Origin: Neocallimastix lanati (nom. inval.)
Taxonomy: Eukaryota; Neocallimastigomycota; Neocallimastigomycetes; Neocallimastigales; Neocallimastigaceae
Assembly (NCBI GenBank): GCA_016946835.1
Contig: JACVTC010000136.1
Span: forward strand, 197,501-261,500
DNA: 64,000 bases
Reading direction: 5' to 3'
The notes below the pieces were generated by a model. It was not told where the DNA came from. It searched no databases and saw only the letters and a list, made by a program, of their open reading frames with translations. Shown here piece after piece: positions 35,489 to 59,589 of this stretch; positions within the stretch are counted from its first letter, which is position 1, and each line of letters opens with the position of its first letter. The translations under genes were made by a program, and so were the position numbers.

Positions 35489-37685
35489 AAAAAATAAGAA
35501 GGAAAATAAAACAAAGAATAAAACAAAATAAAAACAAAATGAAACAAAATAATAAAAAAAAAAAAAAAAAAATAAAAAAATAAAACAAAATCAAAATCAA
35601 AATCAACAACGATAACAACAACAACAAAAAAAAAAGGAAAATTATACTCATAAAATAATAATAATTATTATTTTTAATATTATTATTTTAATTCCATATT
35701 TATTTAAATTTTTATATATATTTATACATTTTTATAAAAAAAAAGAAAAAAAAAATTTTTTTTATTTGTAGATAACGATTTTTTAAAATTAATTCCCCCC
35801 TTATTTATCTATTATTTTTGTAAATATTAACTAAATATATATTCCGTTAATATTTTTTCATCATATAATCTAATAATTAAAGACAAAAACAAAACAAGAA
35901 TTAATAAATAAATAAACAAACAAACATGTAAAAAAATAATTTAAGAAATATAAGATAATTATTAAATATTTTTTTTTACCTTTATAATTTATATATATAT
36001 TATATAAATGAATGATCCATTAATTGCATATAATATAAATATATAATATAAATAAAATTTTTAATTTATTTTATTATTATTATCATTATTTTTTTTCCAA
36101 TTGTTCCTTTTTGGTGAAAATTTGGTAATAGATAAAATTTATATTTCAATAGTAGGAAATCGAGTTATTTAATTATTTGATATTATTTTATTTTTTTCGT
36201 TAATAAAGTTTAGTATACTATATTTCATATATATAATTAGATTTAATTATTATCAACAGATTATTGGTCTTTAATAGCTTTTTTGAGATATTAAGATACT
36301 TTTTGAATGATATAATAGAAAATAATAATAAAAAAAAAAAAAAAAAAAAAAAACCTATTTTAATTAAGAGAGTTCTTATTAAATCCATACAGTTAATATA
36401 TATAAAAGAACTTTTAAATCATTAAAAGTAAATATCAATAGTTTTTTCATGCACCCATTTTGTGGTTAATGAATAAAACATTATTACTTTATTCATAGAT
36501 GAAACCTCATTATTTTTATTTTTATTGTTTAAATTACATTTTTTCTCTTATTTCAATTAATATTATTTGCCATTATATTCTAATTTTGATAATTTTAGTA
36601 TTAAAGGTTTTTGAATTTGGAGTTGACTTTATCCATTAATACTTTTTTTTTTTTTTTTTTTTTAAATTTTTAGTAGAATAAAAAAAACCTTGAATCATTT
36701 AAAATATCTTTTTTTTTTTTTTTTTTTTTTTTTTATATATATATATATATTTTTTTGTTCTTTTTTATAAAAAAGAAAAGATATATATATTTATAATTTT
36801 AAATCAAATAACTAATAATAATAAATAATTAAATAATAAATAATTAAATAATAAATAATTGAATAATAAATAATTGAATAATAAATAATTGAATAATAAA
36901 TAAATAATAAATAATAAATAATAAAGAATAAATAATAAATAATAAATAATAAATAATAAATAATAAATAATAAATAATAAATAATAAATAATAAATAATA
37001 AATAATAAATAATAAATAATAAATAATAAATAATAAATATAAATAATAAATAATTCATAGTTTTAATAACTTTGATTAAAAAGTTTAGTACAAAAAATCA
37101 ATTTTATGTCAATAAATAAAATAAAAAAAAATAATTTTAAAATTTAAAAAATTAATAAAAAAAAATATTGGAACGATAAGTGCTAAATAGATATTAATTA
37201 AATATATTATAATATATTATAATAAATATAGAGATTTATTAAAAATTATATGTATTATTTTCAAATTTATATATTAATTTTAATTTTTTTTTATTTTTAT
37301 TTTTTTCTTTTTGGGAAAAATTAAATCATTAATTTAAAAAATTGCAAATTTTATCTTTTAATTTTTTTTTTTTTTTTTTTTTATATATAATAATAATATA
37401 TAATTACATATTTTAATTGTAAATTATTTTATTCTCTTTCTTAAAAAATTTTATTTATTTATTTTTTTTTAATCTTATTTATTTGTTAGAAAACTTTTTA
37501 AAGAAAGAGGAATATATTTAATTTAATTTAATAAATTTTAAAAATTTTAAATTATAACTTATAATAAAAGAAAAAAAAAGAGAATTATTTTATATATTTT
37601 TTTTTACTATCTTCCAGTTGAATATTATTTTAAATATAATATCATATCATAATTAATATTAATATAATTATATAACATATTGACT
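35489..37685. other. AT-rich intergenic region between Pil1-like and TOP2
   Basis: No coding signal. Just after the stop there is a CAAAATAAAACAAA-rich run, then poly-A and poly-T tracts, and a 7-bp repeat array at 36810-37055. The short leader before TOP2 has no in-frame ATG upstream of 37686. Confidence 0.7.
36810..37055. repeat. (TAATAAA)n 7-bp array
   Basis: AATAAATAATTGAATAAT units grade into a nearly perfect TAATAAA array. It is the same repeat family as 13727-13946 and 14575-14745. Confidence 0.85.
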
Positions 37686-46799
<9,114 letters not shown>

Positions 46800-47231
46800 A
46801 TGATTTGATAAAAAATGAATTTAAAATTTCATATATAATTAATATATTAATGTTTATTTATTTATTTGTTTATTTATTTATTTGTTTATTTATTTATTTG
46901 TTTATTTATTTATTTGTTCATTTATTTTTCATTCTTCTTTAAAATTTATGTTATTCTCATTTTTAATCAAATTTAAAATTTTGTTATCTTTATTTTTTTT
47001 TTTTTTTTTTTTTTTTTTTGTTTTTTCTGTAAATTTTAAAATTATTTTTTTTTTTTTATTTAATAAAGCTATAATATACATTTATATATATATATATATT
47101 TATCATTAAAATTTTTTTTATAATATTGAAATTTGTTTATAATTTTATATTGTTGATTTTCAATTATGAGTATATTTTGCAATAGATATAATTTAAAAAA
47201 AAAAAAAAAAAAATTAATAATTAATAATAAA

Positions 47232-47304
<73 letters not shown>

Positions 47305-47768
47305 TATAATAAATAATTCTAAAATATTTAAAATATATTATATAATTTTTCTTTTTATATATTTGGAAAATTTTTTTGTTAAGGTTTAATTTTAAAAGAA
47401 TTAAAACTGAAATTGGTTATTAACCTAATTAATCTTATTAATTATATATTAATTATGCTTATATCATCGAAATAACAAAAAATGACAAAAAAAAAAAAAA
47501 TAAAAAAAAAAAAAATATTAATTTCTATTCATATATATATATATATAAATATAAATTCTTTATTATTATTATTATTAATCTAATATGATTATTATTATTA
47601 TTATTATTATTTTATTTTTTTTTTTATTATTATTAACACTAATTATAATATAAATAATACATCTTTATTATTATCAAAACTACTACTACTACAACTAACT
47701 ACGACTTATAATAATAACAATAATTATTATTAAAGTTTATAACTTTAACAATAACTATGTAAAGTTTC

Positions 47769-47805
<37 letters not shown>

Positions 47806-47974
47806 CTTTGGATATGTTATTTAACATTTATTAATATTTGTAAATCATTGGTTAAATCATCTAATAATAATAAAATATATGATTAAGTTTTTTTTTTTTT
47901 TTTTTTAATAAATTTAAATAATCATAAATATATCATAATAAACATTAATTTTTTTTTTGCCTCAATATAGTTAT

Positions 47975-48085
<111 letters not shown>

Positions 48086-48952
48086 TAAAAAATATCATAT
48101 TAACATTTTATAATAATTAAAAAAGAGAAATTAATGGATATTTAATTCAAATTAATATCTTAATATTTTTAGAATTTGACTTTTTAAAAATTATGGAAAA
48201 AAATTTTTTAAACTTCACTTATAATTAATTATTATGAATGACGTTATTAATTAATATTATATTTCAAAATAATTTGCTTAATAATATATCATAAAATATA
48301 TATATATATATATTTGAGATATTTTTTTTTATAATTATTTAATTACAGATTTATATTTTTATTTTAATAAAATTATATTACATATCATTATTTTTAGAAC
48401 TTGTATTTACATATCAATAAAAAAAATGATTTTTTTTTTTTTTTTATTTTACTTTAAACATATAGTTTATAATAATAATTTAAAATTAACTAAATTATAT
48501 ATTATATTAAATATAAGAAAAAATTGTAATAATTATTTCTTTTTTTCTTTTTGTATTAATCATTTTTTTTCACTTTATTTCATCAAAATATATATATATA
48601 TATATATATATTAATAATATTTTAGGTTATTTATCAATAAAGCTTTTTAAATTTTTTTTTTTTAACATCTAATATTAAATTATTGGGTTCATGTTTAATA
48701 ATTTAAAAATAAATTTTTTTAATAATTAAATAAATGTATCTAATAATTGATCTAATCTTTTGGAGAATCTATAGCTATCAATTATTATTAATATTATTAT
48801 TATTATATAATTAGATATACTGCAATATTTCTAACTTTTTATATTTTTTCTACAAAATAATCATTTTATTATTAATGGAAGGAAATTTTTTGAGTTAATG
48901 AAGTTTAAAAATTATAATTAATTAATCATTTATAAAGATAGTTATTAAGAAA

Positions 48953-48986
<34 letters not shown>

Positions 48987-49924
48987 TATAAATTTTATTA
49001 TATACTTTAAAATGAAATTTAATATAATTAACTATATCACTAGAACTAGTTCTTTATTTTATCTATAGAAGCTTAATAATTTTTATTTAATTTTATTTAT
49101 AATTAACTATTAAAACTATGATTTTTTTTTTATCCCAAAAGCATCCTCTATCATAGGTTAGTTATAAATTTTGGAAAAACTAATACTATTATTTTTTTTT
49201 AATTCTCTTTTATTAAACTTTTTTTTTTTCTATAATCTTCTAATTATCATTGATCATTATTAGAAAATATTATAAGAGACATACATAATTTATTGAAAGA
49301 AAAAAAAAAAAAAAGAAAAAGAAAAAAAAAATGTAATGTATTAACTCTTGTGTTAAATTTTATGATCTTTTTTTTTTTATCTGTTGCTATTTTTATCTTT
49401 TTTTTTTTTTTTTTTTTTTTATACCAAATTTATTAAATATTAAGTAACCTTTTATCTATTATTAATATTAATTATAATTGAATTAATGATCTAGTGTATA
49501 AATATCAATATATGCTATTATTTTATAATTATAGAATAATTAATAGTTTATATACATTATAGAAAAAAAAATCATTTCATTGGAAAAAAGCCACTAGAAC
49601 ATATAGTTAATGTAATATTTTTAAATATTATTGTAAAAATAAAAATAATGTGGCATGAAAGAAAATCTTCATAAAAAAAAAAAAGATGACCTTAATAAAT
49701 TATATATATTAAAGTTTTAGTTTTAAACTAATAATTTCGCCTTAAGTCGAAAATAAAAAAAAAAAAAAAAACTTTTTTTTTCTCGTGAATTTTAATTATA
49801 TTTAAAAAAAAGTCTTTTATAGTTATATATATATTTTCCGCGTTATAAAAACTTTATCAATATCACATCTTATAAAATTATTATGATTTTTTTATTTTAT
49901 TTTATTCTTAAAATTTTTGATATT

Positions 49925-49965
<41 letters not shown>

Positions 49966-50922
49966 AATAATAATTATCGAATTTAAAAGAATTAGGAAAA
50001 TAAATATTTTTATATGTTATAGATTTTTATTTTATTTGATTGTTACAAAGTGTTAATTTAAAAATAAATCATTTATATTAAAATGTTTATTTTATCTTAT
50101 TATTTAATTTTTATTCATTATTTATATAATTATTATAATATTATTCATAATATAATTATTATATATATATATTTTTTTTAATGGTCATCTATATCTAATA
50201 TTTTAATAATTATTATATACATTTCTTAATTTTATCATATTTTTTTATTTTTTTTATTATTATTATACTTATAATTTATAATACATTATTTAGTTGGTCA
50301 TTGTTAAATATTTCAAGAAATTATGACATCATAATTACTAACAAGATTCATTATAAACTTTTTTTCTTTTTTTTCTTTTATTAATTTTTTATATAATATT
50401 TATTATTTATATTATTTAATTTTTTGATATTTTTTTTTTTAATTTTTAATTATTATTAATAATAAAGTTACTAATGTTTAAAAATAGTAACATAGAGTTA
50501 ACATCATTAATTCTATCATAAATTTCCATTAATCATTATAAATTAAATTATTATATAATATTATAATAAAAATTAATTTACTATAAAATTTCCAAAGAAA
50601 AAAAAAAAAAAAAAAAAAATTAAATATAATAAAATAAAATAAAATTCCTATAATATAAATGAATCAAAACTATATAATTAATTTAATAGTAAATATATCA
50701 AATGCTTCTAATTCTTTAAAAAATTATTAAATAATTTATATATATGGAATTATAACGAATGAATTTATTTATTTATAATTGTAAATATTTAAACCTTTTA
50801 AAATTATTTAAAGTTTATGAAAAATTTTATAATTTATATATGATGATAGTATTAATTATAGTTATAATTATTTAAGATTATGATGTAGTATATTTTTATA
50901 TTAACTTAAATTAATAATAAAT

Positions 50923-50923
50923 A

Positions 50924-50998
<75 letters not shown>
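50923..50998. repeat. (ATT)n microsatellite
   Basis: About 25 ATT units with a single TTT interruption. Confidence 0.92.
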
Positions 50999-51000
<2 letters not shown>

Positions 51001-51201
51001 AATAATTTTGCTAATGTAATTGATAGAGATATTTATTATGTAGTAATTGAAATTTGATAATATAGTAGCATTAATTTACAAAATATTAATACCATTTAAT
51101 AATTAACTTTCTTAGAAATCTTCCTTTATACATATATATATATATTTTTTTTAATCAAATTAAATTAAATTATCAATATTACAAAATTTATAATTATTTC
51201 A

Positions 51202-51208
<7 letters not shown>

Positions 51209-51254
<46 letters not shown>
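51209..51254. repeat. Poly-T tract of about 46 nt
   Basis: An uninterrupted T run in the upstream intergenic DNA of the MADS-box gene. Confidence 0.9.
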
Positions 51255-52157
51255 CTATTTTTATTTTTATTTTATTTTTCTTTTCAAATCTGTTTTATTT
51301 ATTTTTATTTTGAAATTTTGAAATTATTATCGTTTATATCATTACTAAATAAAAAATATATAATATTATTTTTTAATTTTCAATTTTTTTTTTTTTTTTT
51401 TTTTATACTTATTTTATAATATATATTTAAAAAAAAATTTTTTTATAAAATAGTTTTATATATTGTAAATAAAATATAAAATATATATATGTATATATAA
51501 TATTTTACTAAAAATTGAATAACAAGAAATAATAGAAACCCTTTCTTTTATGAAAAAAAAAATAAAAATAAAATAAAATATATCGAGGAAATAATATAAA
51601 AAAAATATATAAACTATTTTATAATAAAAAAGAAAAAAAAATTATATTAGAGTCTCAATAAAAATAATAATTAAATAAAAATAATTAAAATAAAATAAAA
51701 TAATAAAAAAAAAAAAAAAAAAAAAAAAGGAAGTTGAAAAATATTTATATTCATAAATTATAATAAAAATAATATAAAACACAAAAAGTATAGATATAAT
51801 AAAAAAAAAAAAAAAAATAAAGAACTATTCGTTAATATTACTGTTTGATATTTTTGAAAAATATAAATAGTAAACAATTAATTTCAAACCAAATATTTAT
51901 ATAGAATATTTTTGTTATTATAGTAACAAAAAAAAAAAAATAATATTTATTATTTTGAATAAATTATAATAAAATATTACTATTTCTGTATAATTATTAG
52001 TATAAGAAAATTAAATAGAATTTTTTATTAGCAAGTTCTAAAAAAAATTCATATAAAAATATTATATATTTTTTTTTTAAAAAAAAAATTATTATTAGTA
52101 TTTAATAGAAAATATTATAAAATTAAAATAAGAAATAAAAAAAAAATAATATATATA

Positions 52158-52193
<36 letters not shown>

Positions 52194-52300
52194 AATAAAA
52201 TAAAAATAAAATCAAAATAGAATTTATAAAAAAAATCGATTCATAAATAAATAAATAAATAAATAAATAAAAAACATATAAATATTATAAAAAAAAAAAA

Positions 52301-53952
52301 ATGGGAAGAAAAAAGATTGCTATTAAGAAAATCACCGATGAAAGAAATAGACAAGTAAATGGATTTTTTTTTTTTTTTTACAATAAATATATATATTTTT
52401 TTAAAATGACTTTGAAGAATTATGAAAATTAAAATTTATATTATTATTATTATTATTATTATTATAATTATTATTATTATTATTGTTATATATAAAAGGT
52501 TACTTTTTCAAAAAGAAAATTTGGTTTAATGAAAAAAGCATATGAATTATCGGTATTATGTGGATGTGAAGTAGGACTAATTATGTTTACTGGTATATAT
52601 TAATTTATAAATATATGAATGATAAAATTTATATAAATGGTAATGAAACTATATTAATAAATAAATAAAATAAATATATTATATATATATATATATATTT
52701 GTATTTGATATTTAATAGCAAATAATAAATTATTCCAATATGCATCCTCAGATATTGATAGAATTTTATTAAGATATACTGAATATAATGAACCACATGA
52801 AAGTAGAACAAATGATGATATTATGAAAGTGAGTTTATATATATTGTTTTTTTATATGATTTAAATTTAAATATATATAGAGAGAGAGATAAAACTTATT
52901 AATTTAAAATAAAAAAAAAAAATTTTTTTATTTTTTTTTTTATCGGTATTATTAGTTATTAAATAAAGGAAATAATCCTGGAGAAGAATCAGATGATAGT
53001 AGTGATAAATTAAATTCACCTAATAATCCTAATCAAATAGGAATGGCAGGTCAAACACCAGCCCCATTGCATTGTCATACAGGCCCTACAAACATTAATC
53101 CTAATAATAATCAAACAAATCAAACACATTTAATAACACCAACTTCAGCCATACCACTTAACCTCTCCCTAGCATCTCAATTTCCTAATATAAGTCAAGG
53201 AGCAACTACAACTCCCGGAAATATGAACATAAATAATACTCATAATATTAATAGTAATGCTACCAATGGAGTTCATAGATTAACAGTAAATACAAGTCAT
53301 CCTGGTCCAAATCAGAGTTTATTAAGTAGTGGCAATAGTAGTACTCATCATCAACCTTCATCACAAATAAATGGTCCAATTAGTAATCAATTAAATAATC
53401 AATTAGGTAGTTCTGATGTTACAAATCAAAATGTTGATGGTCATCGATTTAGTAGAATATCTTCCGAATTTGATAATTATGTTTCTCGTATAGGACTAAA
53501 TACGCCACATTATTCAATGAATGTAAATATCTAATTAAATTTATTAATCTTAAATCATAATTTATTTAAAAAATTTCCGGAATTTTTTTTTTTTTTAAAA
53601 AAAAAAAAATTAATTCTAAAAATTATTATAAACTTTAAAAGTTATTATTTTATAAATATTAATAATTAATTAAAAAAAAATTTTTTTTTTATTTTTTAAT
53701 TTGTTTTTATATTTAAAATTCTATTTAAAATTTCAAATGTAGCCAATGATGCATTCACAAACAGCCCCAACGTCACAATGGATGGTTCAAGGAGGTGGTG
53801 TACAAGGTATAGGAATTTCACCAATGGAAATGATACCAATATCTGGTAAATATGATCCAAATTCACCTATATCACCACCACAAGGAGCGCAGTATGATCA
53901 ATCTCCAATTCAATTTGAACATCCTGGAACGGATACATTTCAACGAGTATAA
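52301..53952 (+). CDS. MEF2-type MADS-box transcription factor
   Basis: Five exons: 52301-52354, 52499-52592, 52719-52828, 52956-53522 and 53743-53952; frame is kept throughout, giving 344 residues. Residues 1 to about 58 are a MADS box: [49 protein letters not shown] and [10 protein letters not shown]. The following [20 protein letters not shown] is the MEF2-specific extension, so this is a type II (MEF2/Rlm1/Smp1) rather than an SRF-type protein. Residues from about 90 on are Asn/Gln/Ser/Pro-rich, as in transactivation tails ([18 protein letters not shown]). The family binds CTA(A/T)4TAG-type DNA as dimers; in fungi members respond to the cell-wall-integrity MAP kinase, which is inference here. 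Exon 1 ends exactly where animal MEF2 genes also read VTF. Confidence 0.93.
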
Positions 53953-54863
53953 TAATGAAAATTATACAAAATATTAAAAATAAAACTTAAATAATTCAAT
54001 TTTCAAATAAATATATATATATATTATATAGAAAAAAATTTTTTTAAAAACAAAAAAAAAAAACAAAATAAATCCAATCATTACAAAGTAAATAAAATAA
54101 ATATATAAATAATATATTATATGATCAATAAATAATAATGCATCAATTATGTATAATAAGTAAATATCATTTTTTCATATTATCAAAAAAAAAAAAAAAA
54201 AAAAAAAAAAAATTCTTAAAAATAATCAAAAAAATCATTAAAAAAAACAACAGTTAAAATTTTGATATATTAAAACAATATTAATAATTTCAATATTTAA
54301 ATTCATATCTTAATAAATAATTTTTCCTATGCTTTTTAAAATTAAATTAAATTCATAAATTTTATAATATTTAAAGTTATTATTTTATATTTTAATTATA
54401 TTAAACAAAAAAATATTATTTAATTGTATTTATTATACCATTAAAAAAAACATATATATATTAATAAAAATTAAATCAGAACATATTTATTATAAAAGAT
54501 ATATATATAAAAAAAAAAAAAAAATAGCATAGATAATAGGAATTTTAAAGTAAAAAAAAAATAAAAAAAAAATAAAAAAATAAAAAAAAAAAAAAAAAAA
54601 AAATTAAAAAAAAAATAAATAAATAATAAAAGTATATATATTAAATAAATAAATAAATAAAAATATATAAAAAATAAATATATAAAAAATAAATATATAA
54701 AAAATAAATAAATAAATAAAAATTAGAAATAGAAATAGAAATAGAAATAAAACTTTTTATGTTATACTATTTTATTCAATTTTTTGAAAAAAAAAAAAAA
54801 AAAATATGAATTATTTATTTTTCTTATCTATCCAAGATGAATCGTTATTTTCATTGGATACAC

Positions 54864-54894
<31 letters not shown>

Positions 54895-55242
54895 CATTTT
54901 ATATACTTAAATATTATTAATTAAATAGTATTTATAAATAATAATTATGATAAGAAAATATAAAATAAAATAATAATAAAATATATATATATATATATAT
55001 ACTCATAATGAATTGGTATAGATTCAGAGAATAAATTATTATTATTATATAATATATTATATTTACAATTATATTTACAACTATTATTATTCTGTTATTA
55101 ATTTTTAAATCATATATTTAGATAATTTTATTAATAAATATTTTATATACGATCACTTTAAATTTTAATTGAATTTTAATTGAATTTCAATTTTATTTCT
55201 TTTATTTTATTATTATCTAATTTACTTATTTATTTATTTATT

Positions 55243-55275
<33 letters not shown>

Positions 55276-55307
55276 TATTTTATTTTTATTTTTTATAGAT
55301 TTTTATT
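53953..55307. other. AT-rich intergenic region, convergent gene ends
   Basis: The MADS gene (+) and the HAUS6-like gene (-) converge here. No coding signal. It contains several poly-A tracts, an AAATATATAAAAAATAAATA repeat near 54650-54715, and (AT)n runs. Confidence 0.7.
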
Positions 55308-56832
55308 TTAAAAATCTGGTTGAACATCTAGTTTATTAATATATTTAATAAAAAAAATTTTTTTTAAAATTTAAATTTTAATATGTATTATTTAATAATT
55401 TATATAATTTATATAATTTATATCTTATAAATATAAAAATCTATATATATATTTACCAAATAGATTTGTATCATCAAATAATTTTAATGAAGATGGTGTA
55501 ATTAAAAAAGGTAATAATGGTGAATCAGATTGATAATTATCTCTATTGATACTATTCAATATATTAAATGATGTGGATGATGATGCCGCGTTCGGATTAA
55601 TTTTTCTTTCAGGTGTTTTATATAAATCAGGTGATTTTAAAATTGGTGAGGAACTCTCATATTTAGTAATATTGGATATTTTTTTATTACTACTACTTGT
55701 TGATTTTTTTGCTGGTGTTTTTAATGTACTTCTAGGAGAATTTTGAATTTTAGTTTTTTTGAAATTTCTTATTGGAGTAATTGGTGATTTACTTTGTTCT
55801 CTTTTTGTATTTGGATGATCTTTGTGAAAAAAAAAAAAAATTTTAAAAAAAAAAAAAATTAAATAAAAAATAAAATAAAAAATAAAATAAAATGAAGATA
55901 AATAATACAAAATAATATAAATAATATAAAATATAAATAAAATAAAATAAATAAATAAATCATATGTATTTTATTTTATTATTTATTAGTATTTATGTTA
56001 ATAATAGTCATAAAAATATCATTATTATAATATTATAATTATTTTAATACCATATTTATTTTTATCTTTAATAGATTTTGGTGTCCTTCTATTACTTGAT
56101 GGTGAAAAATTCATTTTAATATTGTTTATATTATCTACGTTCTGTTAATAGTTAATAGTTAATATAAATATATATTTATATATTTATATATAATAATTAA
56201 TTATTTCATATTGAATAATAATATAAAAGTTATATAATATTATATATTACATTATGATTTTCTTCCATTTTAAACATTGGTGATATAGGTTCTATTATCA
56301 AATCATTAATATTATCAATACTTCCATTATTATTATTTTCTAATAATATTTTTATTTCAGATTTTGTTGATTCCACTGATTCTTCAATATCACTAATTTT
56401 ATTTCTTAATTTTTGTTTCAATAATCGAATATTACCTAAATAACCTTCATGAAATTTTATATAATTTTCAATTGATGAACATGCTTGTGTCATATCTGGA
56501 ATACCTTTTAGTGTATTCATATCTTTAAATTATATAAACAATAGTTTAATAAATTAAAATAATAAAAATAAAAATAAAAATTAATTATATATACAATAAA
56601 AATATATATATTTTTTATATAATATATAATCTTTATTCATTTATTTATTAGTTTTAAAATATTACTATTTGTTAATGATTTAATCAATGCTTTATTTTCT
56701 TTTTGCTCATCATTAACTAATCCATATACTTGGGATAGACATGATAACGATAAATTCCAACTTTTTACATATTCTTCAAAACTAAGTTTACCATTTTTTA
56801 AAACAATTTTCTTTTTCTTTATTATATAATAA

Positions 56833-56878
<46 letters not shown>

Positions 56879-57683
56879 TGTTTTTGAAGAATAATATATA
56901 AATATATATATATATATAGATAGATAGATAGATAGATAAAATCAATCATTACATCAAAGTTATCATTCAGGTTAAATTCTTCTGGTATATTAATTACAAC
57001 ATTTGATGAATTAATTATTACATTATTTGAACTTCCATTAATAATATTTTCCGCTGAATCTTTATTATATATATAAAGTTATTATTATTATTATTATAAT
57101 TATAATTATTATTATATTATATTGTTTTATTATTTATAAAAGTTTAATTAATATTGTTTACTGTTTATATATATATATATAAATTAATATATATTACCAA
57201 TTTTTAATCTATTATTATTAATCCATTCTGTAATAGTATTCCATTTATCTGATATTTCATTTATTCTTTTTTCTCTTTCTTTTAATGGTTCAATAATAGT
57301 TTCGATTTTTGGAGTAACAGGGGTCATTGGAGTTGTAGTATTTTCTAACTCATAATATTTCTGAACTTTTTTATTCTTTTTTAATGTTCATAATATATTC
57401 AATTTAAAGATAGTTAATATTTAATTTAATTTAATTATAGTAAAAATTACTTATAACATAATTACATAAGATAAATTTATTTTTTTTGAAATATCTGAAA
57501 GTTGCTTAGCAAAATTATTCCATTTATCTTTATTTTCAGTGTAATTTTTTATATTATTAATAAATATTTGATTTTGTCTAATTATTTGAATCTATATAAA
57601 TTTAATATATTTTTTTATATATGTATATATTTAATATAAAATCCTATATGTATATATTTTAATTTAGAAATAAATAGATATAA

Positions 57684-57745
<62 letters not shown>

Positions 57746-58831
57746 TTAATAATTAATTAATTAAATTTCACTATTATATACTTGTATCGTTTTTTTAATG
57801 AAATTATATGAATATCCTTTTTCTTTTGTTTTTTGAACAGAAAATTGGGCTCCAGTTTCTTTAATAAATAATACAATTATTAATATTTATTAAATTTAAA
57901 AAAAATTTTTTTTAAATATATATTTTATATAATTATAAATTATTAACCTTTTAAATATCCTAAATATTTTTTTTTTAAACTAACTCGAAGAGCATATGAT
58001 GAAAGTTCAACAAGAATTATTCTTTTTATTTTTATGAAATTATAACATATAATAATATATTAAAAAAAAAAAAAAATTTTTTTTATGTTACTATAAATCT
58101 TTAATATATTTTGTTATAATATGCTATCAAAAATATTTCACAATACTTTGAACGTTCACCATAATCATCAAATAAAGTGGGTCTTATAATTACATAATTT
58201 GGAATTTTTCCATCTTTTTTAAGTGCATCACATAATTTATGAGCCACAGATTTAAATTTTTGTGTAGTTTTTGAATTGTATACTGGCCAGCATTCTGTAA
58301 AATTCTGAACAATGGCAATTAAAATTAAATATAAAATATAAATATGGCAAAAACAAGCATATATATATATTAAATGTTTTTTTTTTTTTTTTTGTTTTTT
58401 TTTTTGTTTTTTAAAAAAATATAAAAATATTATATATATATATTAATTATATATTAATAATAATATTAAAGATTTCATTAAAAAAAAAAAAAAATAAAAA
58501 TAAAAAATAAAATTTATTATTATATATTATTCATGAAATTTCAAATGCATTTCAAAATGTGATTTAAAAATTTCCAATTATTAATATTATAATTATAATT
58601 AAATAAATAATATATAAGATATAAGAATGATAATAAAAAATAAAATCTAACTTTTTTTGTTTGTTCTGGATCAATAATAACAAATAAAAAATGAATAACA
58701 TTGAAAAAAACAGCTTTATTTGAAAACATTTCAATGTCGATTTTTGTGGGATATTGTAACAAGCTAAGGTTTGTTAATAATATATTTTCCTGTGAACATT
58801 CTGTAGGTATTATAATTTTTGATTTACTCAT
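55308..58831 (-). CDS. HAUS6: HAUS6-like augmin complex subunit
   Basis: Twelve minus-strand exons, in transcript order: 58831-58652, 58304-58147, 58021-57948, 57858-57782, 57591-57466, 57360-57198, 57059-56953, 56810-56666, 56522-56251, 56141-56051, 55819-55457, 55327-55308. All junctions keep frame, giving 591 residues. The N-terminal 137 residues fit the HAUS6 N-terminal domain: KIDIEMFSNKAVFFNVIHFL, FVIIDPEQTKK, FTECWPVYNSKTTQKFKSVA, then LFDDYGERSKIILVELSSYA in the place of human LFLSPGGPKFIHLMYHFA. The middle is helical with charged coiled-coil stretches (LLKQKLRNKISDIEESVEST). The tail is basic with many S/T-P sites (TPAKK, KSPDLYKTPERK). Augmin recruits gamma-tubulin to existing microtubules in the spindle. 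Assignment is by motif reading; the mid and C-terminal parts are not diagnostic. An acceptor six bases upstream of 56810 is an in-frame alternative. Confidence 0.72.
56826..56878. repeat. (ATT)n in HAUS6-like intron
   Basis: About 15 ATT units in an intron of the minus-strand gene. A (GATA)n run follows at 56916-56938. Confidence 0.85.
57683..57744. repeat. (AAT)n in HAUS6-like intron
   Basis: About 20 AAT units on the + strand, inside the intron between exons 57858-57782 and 57591-57466. Confidence 0.9.
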
Positions 58832-59580
58832 TTTGACTTAAATTAAATATTAATTTTATTGTAATTTATGTTATATTTTCTAATACTATTAAAAAAAAAA
58901 AAAGTTAATTTTAAAGTTTTATCATTTCAGATAACTATTTATTAAAGATTTCTTTCGTGATAAATAAATTATTACAATTTTCAAATTTCAAATATTTAAA
59001 TTTTATTATATTCCTCATACATTTCAAAGTTAAACCAATCACATCTCAATATTTAAATTTAATATTTAATCCAAATTTTATATTTAATAAAATATACACA
59101 TATATACTTTTTAATAATTATAAATAAAATTTTAATTTAAATAATTATAAAAAAAAAATAATAATAATAATAATTATAAACATGATTATAATAAAAATAA
59201 TTATAAAAGAATATGTATAAAGAAATAGTTTTAAAACTTAACTATAAAATAATTAATTTGAATTTAATTTATAAAAATAAATTATAGAAATAGAATAAAA
59301 ATATCAAATATCTATTTTTGATAGTATTTATTATATATATATAAATTCTTTTTATTTTCATTCCCTTTTTTTTATTTTTTATTAAAAGCATTGTAAAATT
59401 TTAAAAGGTATTTTACATAATAGATAATATATTTTAAAACTATTATATACATAATTAGGATAAATTAATAAAGATATATAATACCCTCATATACTATTAA
59501 AAAAATTTCGATAAATTTTTTATAAGTTTAAAAATAAAAAAAAAAAAAGAAACTCTAATTAGTTATATCAATTCCTATTA
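58832..59580. other. AT-rich upstream region of the HAUS6-like gene
   Basis: No coding signal. It includes a block near 58975-59060 with TTTCAAATATTTAAATTT-type near-palindromic sequence. Confidence 0.6.
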
Positions 59581-59589
59581 TCAAATGTA

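Noticed and set aside
48426-48614. 62-codon frame ending in YIYIYIY
   Set aside because: Low-complexity AT translation with no support from composition or context.
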